DNA from: JAWOGN01 sp046496815
GTDB taxonomy: Bacteria > Desulfobacterota > DSM-4660 > Desulfatiglandales > Desulfatiglandaceae
Direction of reading: 5' to 3'
DNA length: 19,696 nt
Assembly: GCA_046496815.1 (NCBI GenBank)
Contig: JAWOGN010000023.1
Coordinates: 1-19,696 of the forward strand
The notes beneath the pieces were generated by a model. That model had not been told where the DNA came from. It saw nothing but the letters and a program-made list of their open reading frames with translations, and ran no database searches. Position numbers and translations under genes: made by a program. This document shows, in pieces, positions 15,963 to 19,696 of the stretch. Position 1 is the stretch's first letter; each line of letters starts with the position of its first letter.

Positions 15963-16217
15963 TCACCTCTTATTTTTCATATCCTTGATTTTTTCTATTC
16001 TGGTTACCCGGAGCCCCGGGAACTTTTGCGCATAGGTTGAAATAACGGCCGCATACATGGGGGCATCGTCCGGCGCCGGGATCTTCGTCTCCGCCGGAAC
16101 CTTCGTCTTTGCCGGGAAGAGGCGCATGATGACGTACATGGAAAGGGCAAGAAAAATCAATACCACAAATACCCCGATAAAGGAGGACAGAAAAACGAGA
16201 ACCAAGTCCGGTGCCAT
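15963..16217 (-). CDS. oadG: Decarboxylase gamma subunit (OadG-like small membrane protein)
   Basis: The 84-residue protein has one N-terminal transmembrane helix (about 8-31) and a Pro/Lys-rich linker (PAKTKVPAETKIPAP), followed by a short soluble tail with MYAAVISTYAQKFPG. This is the usual form of OadG, which bridges the membrane beta subunit and the biotin-carrying alpha subunit. It is first in the cassette; its stop overlaps the ribosome-binding region of the alpha gene, 4 bp before that start, suggesting coupled translation. GAAGG about 8 bp before the ATG supports the start. Gamma subunits are poorly conserved, so the call relies on layout and position. Confidence 0.85.
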   Translation of the reverse strand: MAPDLVLVFLSSFIGVFVVLIFLALSMYVIMRLFPAKTKVPAETKIPAPDDAPMYAAVISTYAQKFPGLRVTRIEKIKDMKNKR

Positions 16218-16331
16218 GTTTTAAACCTTCTTTTGTGAAATTATAATCCGGACGGGTCATGGCAGGCGTCATGCAGCGGGTCCGAATCGATGTGAAGAAC
16301 CAGCGCAGTAAAACTTTATATCGACTTGGGA

Positions 16332-16360
16332 AAATTAAAGTTTTTTGATTTTTTTGTCAA
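16332..16360 (-). promoter_or_regulatory. Sigma-70-like promoter of the oad operon
   Basis: On the minus strand a perfect TTGACA (16355-16360) is followed after exactly 17 bp of A-rich spacer by TAATTT (16332-16337), a fair -10. Transcription would start near 16325 and give a leader of about 108 bases before oadG. A TATAAT on the same strand at about 16241 lacks a -35 and would leave almost no leader. Confidence 0.55.
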
Positions 16361-16385
16361 GGGTGAATTCGGGCCAAATGAGAAG

Positions 16386-16414
16386 TTGAAATCCCCCCCA
16401 AATGCTGCTAAAAA
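16386..16414 (+). promoter_or_regulatory. Sigma-70-like promoter of the aromatic-tailed response regulator gene
   Basis: TTGAAA (16386-16391, five of six -35 bases) and TAAAAA (16409-16414, four of six -10 bases) are spaced by 17 bp. Transcription would begin near 16421 with a leader of about 83 bases. This promoter is back to back with the oad promoter, 25 bp away, so one bound regulator could affect both. Confidence 0.45.
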
Positions 16415-16487
16415 ACCTTAACGGGCAAATTGAGAATCCCATTGGGGAAGCACGGGCAGCCCTCGTGGGCCGCGGGCCGAGATCACG

Positions 16488-16494
16488 AAGGAGG
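16488..16494 (+). promoter_or_regulatory. Shine-Dalgarno site fixing the start of the response regulator at 16504
   Basis: AAGGAGG lies 9 bp before the ATG at 16504. It argues against the upstream in-frame ATG at 16402, whose extra 34 residues are basic, unlike a receiver, and would begin inside the proposed promoter. Confidence 0.7.
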
Positions 16495-16503
16495 ACGCAA
16501 ATC

Positions 16504-16992
16504 ATGGCCGGAGATTTATTGGATTACAAAAGGGTACTCATTGTGGATGACGAACCGGACGTCCTGGACACGCTGGAAGAAGTTCTTTTCATGTGCGATG
16601 TCGTGAAGGCGCAGTCCTTTGCGGCGGCCAAGGAAATCCTTGAAACCCAGTACTTTGATATCGCCGTCCTGGATATCATGGGGGTGGACGGCTACCGGCT
16701 CCTTGAGATCGCCAACGAGAGGGGCGTGCTCGCCGTCATGTTTACGGCCCACGCGTTAACCCCGCAAGACACGGTCAAGTCCTTCAAAGAGGGCGCCGCG
16801 TTGTACGTGCCCAAAGATAAGCTGAACGATATGCCCACCTACCTGAACGACGTGCTCGAGGCCCAGGAGCAGGGAAAGCAATTCTGGTGGCGATGGTTTG
16901 ACCGGTTCGGGTCGTATTATAACAAGAAATTCGGGAAAAACTGGAGAAAGGTTGACGAAGATTTCTGGAAAAACTTCGGAGCCTGGCAGTAA
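16504..16992 (+). CDS. Response regulator with aromatic-rich C-terminal tail
   Basis: The 162-residue protein has a receiver at about 8-120. The acidic pocket is Asp15-Asp16, the phospho-acceptor is Asp57 (IAVLDIMG), the switch is Thr81 (MFTAHA) and the conserved Lys is Lys104. The residue after the Lys is Asp rather than the usual Pro. In place of a known output domain, residues 125-162 form a tail in which 14 of 38 residues are Trp, Phe or Tyr (for example QFWWRWFDRFGSYY and DFWKNFGAW). The tail is not hydrophobic enough throughout to be a membrane helix, since Lys, Arg and Asp are interspersed. No kinase gene is adjacent. It is divergent from the oad operon and may respond to the same cue, which is inference. 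Confidence 0.88.
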   Translation: MAGDLLDYKRVLIVDDEPDVLDTLEEVLFMCDVVKAQSFAAAKEILETQYFDIAVLDIMGVDGYRLLEIANERGVLAVMFTAHALTPQDTVKSFKEGAALYVPKDKLNDMPTYLNDVLEAQEQGKQFWWRWFDRFGSYYNKKFGKNWRKVDEDFWKNFGAWQ

Positions 16993-17131
16993 AAATCACC
17001 ACGCCTTGATTTCCTCCTCGGCGGAATGAGAGACCTGTATCCGTCTTCAGACGAAAATTACGGTTCGATAAATCCTAAATCCGAATGCCCTCAGCCCAAA
17101 AACAAGCAGCAGAGGCAGGGGAGCCGGATTT

Positions 17132-19237
17132 CTACGGATGGGCTTTCCTGAGCCCCCTCCGTTGGGAGAGGGGCAGTGCCAGGGTGGGGTCCTTCCGGAT
17201 GCGGTATTTCTGCATCCCATAGACTAACCCAAAGAAGCCGATGGCGATCAAGTCGACGATCAATGCCGGCAATGGGAGCCCCAGGGTGTCATAGAGAATA
17301 TGGGGAAAGAGGAGTAGAACCGTGCCGACGGCCGCCACAACCCATTCCGGGATGCTGGTGGGGCACATGAAATACCCCATGGTGAGCATGGAAAAGGTCA
17401 CCGTGCCCAGGGCGCAGGTGACATAGGTAAAGATAATCTCTGCGGTCGTCCCGTTCAGGAGCAAGGCCGGCGAATAGGCGAACAAAAACGGGCCCAGATA
17501 AAGCATCTTGGCGAACTTGAAGGAGGTCCATCCGGTCTTCCACGGGTCGGAGCCGGCGATGGCTGCGCCGGCATAGGCCGCCACACACACGGGGGGCGTG
17601 ATGTTGGAGTCCTGACTGAACCAGTAGACGACCATGTGGGAGGCCAGCAACGTCCACAAGGCGGCGAGGGGCAGGGCCGCGTCCAGTTCGCCGTAGGACA
17701 TGCCGAAGGCATACTGGGAGAGCATCCGGCTCATGGCGGGAACGGCCAGCACTGCGGTGATAAGGTAGGCTGCGGTAACGGGCACGCCCATGCCCAGAAT
17801 CAGGGAGGCGATGCCGATCAGGAGGATGGCCAGGGGGAGGAATCCCCCGGAGAGATTGAAAATGATGTCTGAAAAACGGAGCCCGATTCCCGTCAAGGCG
17901 ATGGCCCCCACAATGACACCGATGACCCCCACGGTCGCGCCGATAACGAGCGTATTCCGGCCGCCTTCCAGCATGGCTTCCAGGATTTGGCGAGGTCCCA
18001 TGCGGTAGTCTTTTGTCAGCCAGCTCACCGCCACGCAGGAAAGGGTCGCCAGCACGGCCGCATAGCCGGGGCTGTACCCCCTGAGCATCATGACCACGAT
18101 GATGACAAGGGGCAGGGACATGTACCATTCATTTTTTAATATCTGCCAGGCGTTGGGCGCTCCTTCCTCCACCACGCCCACCAGGCCGTAACGTTTCGCC
18201 TCGAAATGGACCATAACGAACACGGACAGGAAGTAAAGGAATGCAGGGAATATGGCCATCTTCATGATGGTCAGATACTGGACCCCCGTCATTTCCGCCA
18301 TAAGAAAGCCCCCGGCACCCATGATGGGGGGCATGAACATCCCGCCCACTGAGGCGGCAGGCTCGATGGCGCCGGCCACATGAGGACGGAACCCGATTTT
18401 TTTCATCAGGGGGATGGTGAAAGCCCCGGTGGAAACGGTGTTGGCGATGGCGCTGCCTGAAACAGACCCGAAAAAGCCCGAGGCCATGACCGCCACTTTG
18501 GCCGGGCCGCCGGTAGACCGGCCGGCAATGGCCAGCGGCAGGTCCAGAAAAAACTTGCCTGCGCCGGACTTTTTCAGGAAGGCGCCAAAAAAAATAAAGA
18601 GGATGACGTAAGTGACCAGAACGTCTGCCATGATGCCGAATACGCCTTCCTGTTTGAGATACACATGGGTGACGATCCGCTCGAAGGAAAACCCCCGGTG
18701 AGCGATGATGTCGGGCATGTAGGGCCCGAAATAGCAATAGCCGATAAAGGCGGCGCCGACAAAGGTCAGGGACCAGCCCAGCACCCGGCGGCAGACCTCA
18801 AGGGAGACGAAAATCCCCACCGTGCTCATGAAGTAATCCAACCGGGTCTCGCTCCCCATGCGGTAATTGAGCGCTTCGAATTCCACGATCCAGTAGCCTA
18901 CAACTATCGCTGCAATGGTGGCGAAGATCACGTCCAAAACCGACGGACGCCGCTGGGGTGAACGGCCCCGGAGCGGATAGGACAGAAACACGAGCACGTA
19001 GGTAATCAGGACGTAAATCCCCCGATGATATTGGGCCGCGACAGGTCTCCACCCCGCATTGTACATGTAGAAGAACACCATGAAAATGACCAGTGCGGAG
19101 CACACATAGTACCAGATACCGGTCATGTCCCGGCCGATCTTGGCATCGCGACGAACGATCTCATCCAGCTTCAATTTGTCGGTCGGAATCTGCGCCGGCG
19201 TTTCCGGGCCGCTGACAGGGCGGGAGTTATCTTCCAT
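17132..19237 (-). CDS. TRAP transporter fused permease (DctQM type, TAXI-associated)
   Basis: This 701-residue membrane protein fuses the small and large TRAP permease subunits. The N-terminal part (about 40-195) has four hydrophobic segments in the DctQ position. The rest is DctM-like, with the signature GSVSGSAIANT (257-267) followed by GAFTIPLMKKIGFRPHVAG and GGMFMPPIMGAGGF (298-311). Such fused permeases go with TAXI-type binding proteins, and one lies directly upstream, 78 bp away. The system imports a small carboxylate or amino acid using an ion gradient; the substrate is unknown. AAGGA about 8 bp before the ATG supports the start. The last 18 residues (LALPLSQRRGLRKAHP at the end) look unrelated to the family and coincide with a palindromic unit. 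Confidence 0.93.
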   Translation of the reverse strand: MEDNSRPVSGPETPAQIPTDKLKLDEIVRRDAKIGRDMTGIWYYVCSALVIFMVFFYMYNAGWRPVAAQYHRGIYVLITYVLVFLSYPLRGRSPQRRPSVLDVIFATIAAIVVGYWIVEFEALNYRMGSETRLDYFMSTVGIFVSLEVCRRVLGWSLTFVGAAFIGYCYFGPYMPDIIAHRGFSFERIVTHVYLKQEGVFGIMADVLVTYVILFIFFGAFLKKSGAGKFFLDLPLAIAGRSTGGPAKVAVMASGFFGSVSGSAIANTVSTGAFTIPLMKKIGFRPHVAGAIEPAASVGGMFMPPIMGAGGFLMAEMTGVQYLTIMKMAIFPAFLYFLSVFVMVHFEAKRYGLVGVVEEGAPNAWQILKNEWYMSLPLVIIVVMMLRGYSPGYAAVLATLSCVAVSWLTKDYRMGPRQILEAMLEGGRNTLVIGATVGVIGVIVGAIALTGIGLRFSDIIFNLSGGFLPLAILLIGIASLILGMGVPVTAAYLITAVLAVPAMSRMLSQYAFGMSYGELDAALPLAALWTLLASHMVVYWFSQDSNITPPVCVAAYAGAAIAGSDPWKTGWTSFKFAKMLYLGPFLFAYSPALLLNGTTAEIIFTYVTCALGTVTFSMLTMGYFMCPTSIPEWVVAAVGTVLLLFPHILYDTLGLPLPALIVDLIAIGFFGLVYGMQKYRIRKDPTLALPLSQRRGLRKAHP
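17152..17174 (-). repeat. Palindromic unit within the last codons of the TRAP permease gene
   Basis: GCCCCCTCC (17152-17160) and GGGAGAGGGGC (17164-17174) form a stem of about nine pairs with a bulge and a three-base loop. It resembles the CCCTCTCCC...GGGAGAGGG class of dispersed repeats and would encode the odd tail LPLSQRRGL. It could also slow 3' decay of the mRNA or help termination. Confidence 0.4.
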
Positions 19238-19257
19238 GGCGGGTCCTTCTGCAACAA

Positions 19258-19288
19258 GTCAAGGGAGGACTGTCTTGCCTCCCTTGAC
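19258..19288 (-). promoter_or_regulatory. Strong intercistronic hairpin between TAXI binding protein and TRAP permease genes
   Basis: GTCAAGGGAGG (19258-19268) and CCTCCCTTGAC (19278-19288) form a perfect 11-bp stem with a nine-base loop, between the binding-protein stop and the permease start. On the minus strand TTGTTGCAG follows instead of a T-run, so it is more likely a 3'-end stabiliser or partial attenuator than a full terminator. Such a site would let the binding protein be made in excess over the permease. Confidence 0.7.
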
Positions 19289-19315
19289 GGGTGGTGTTCG
19301 TATGGCGGACGCTGA

Positions 19316-19696
19316 CTAATCAATCGGTTTGAGGGTGTCGGGTATGGAAATCCCCATCTCTTGCCAGAATTTGGCCGCTCCCTTGTGAAGCGGCCTGGAC
19401 GAGCCCTTGAAATTGTTTTCCACGCTCATTGCCTTGGCCGCTTTGTGAGCCTGAGCCATGTGTTCCAGTCCGTCCTTGGACCACGTCGCCTTCATGAGCT
19501 TGTAGACCACTTCTGCGTCCACGTCGGAGCGGCTGGTCAGGAGTGTGCTGTCTTGAAAAGACACCACATCCTCCGTCTGGCCCGGATAGGTGCCGCCGGG
19601 GATGGTGACCGAGGAATATGGGAATTCCTTGTAAAAACCGGTTGCCTCCGCATCCTTGCCCACATCGATCAACCTGATTTTGGACATGGTTGCGGC
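19316..19696 (-). CDS. TAXI-family TRAP transporter solute-binding protein, C-terminal part
   Basis: The frame stays open to the window edge; the codons before the first visible Met read Ala-Ala-Thr, so the gene begins outside. The visible 126 residues show the second lobe of TAXI binding proteins: VTIPGGTYPGQTEDVVSFQ, the RSDVDAEVVYKLMKATW segment, then GLEHMAQAHKAAKAM and a terminal LHKGAAKFWQEMGI, typical of the family's C-terminus. It would be periplasmic and hand its ligand to the fused permease just downstream. The signal peptide and most of the ligand site are outside the window, so no substrate can be proposed. Confidence 0.9.
   Translation of the reverse strand, partial: AATMSKIRLIDVGKDAEATGFYKEFPYSSVTIPGGTYPGQTEDVVSFQDSTLLTSRSDVDAEVVYKLMKATWSKDGLEHMAQAHKAAKAMSVENNFKGSSRPLHKGAAKFWQEMGISIPDTLKPID

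Noticed and set aside
16402..16503. 34-residue N-terminal extension of the aromatic-tailed regulator
   Set aside because: AAGGAGG precedes the ATG at 16504; the extension is basic and overlaps a promoter-like sequence.
16993..17131. Terminator in the gap between the aromatic-tailed regulator and the TRAP permease
   Set aside because: AAATCCG (17077-17083) and CGGATTT (17125-17131) are complementary, but the loop would be 41 bases and no T-run follows. CGTC/GACG at 17042-17053 is too short. Neither is good enough to call.
1..19696. CRISPR array, tRNA, rRNA, insertion sequence, prophage or defence system
   Set aside because: No regularly spaced repeats, cloverleaf, transposase, integrase or defence-type protein was seen on either strand.

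Overview
The window reads as a chromosomal stretch from a GC-rich Gram-negative anaerobe, most probably a member of the Desulfobacterota (the former Deltaproteobacteria). This is inferred from the gene content: cytidylate-kinase-like/BON fusions, a sodium-pumping decarboxylase cassette, a TAXI-type TRAP transporter, an SLC13 permease with TrkA-C domains, a UPF0182 protein and sigma-54 activator two-component systems. No tRNA, rRNA, CRISPR array, insertion sequence or phage gene was seen. Both ends cut through genes.

Region 1 (1-7347, plus strand): the tail of a universal-stress-like protein, an SLC13-type permease carrying two TrkA-C (RCK_C) domains, and two paralogous cytidylate-kinase-like proteins, each ending in a BON domain. 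A three-gene phosphotransfer module follows: a lone receiver protein, a membrane histidine kinase with HAMP domain, and an NtrC-type sigma-54 activator. The genes are closely spaced apart from a 121-bp gap before the lone receiver.

Region 2 (7421-10858, minus strand): a UPF0182 membrane protein of unknown function, then a TetR-family regulator. An operator-like palindrome lies before the UPF0182 gene, and a second palindrome followed by a T-run lies between the two genes.

Region 3 (10859-12394): a 603-bp gene-free stretch rich in inverted repeats, including a dispersed palindromic repeat and a long nested inverted repeat, then an AEC-family permease on the plus strand.

Region 4 (12586-16217, minus strand): a sodium-pump decarboxylase operon in the order gamma (oadG), alpha (carboxyltransferase fused to a biotin domain), beta (oadB), followed by a half-size GDT1/TMEM165-type cation transporter. 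A good sigma-70-like promoter precedes oadG.

Region 5 (16386-19696): a lone response regulator with a strongly aromatic C-terminal tail, transcribed divergently from the decarboxylase operon. Converging on it from the right are a fused TRAP permease and its TAXI solute-binding protein (partial), separated by a perfect 11-bp stem.

Overall this looks like carboxylate uptake (SLC13, AEC, TRAP-TAXI), sodium-coupled decarboxylation and the associated signalling. The least explained parts are the paired kinase-BON proteins beside nucleotide-responsive domains, the UPF0182/TetR pair with its palindromes, the aromatic-tailed receiver, and the structured DNA before the AEC gene.
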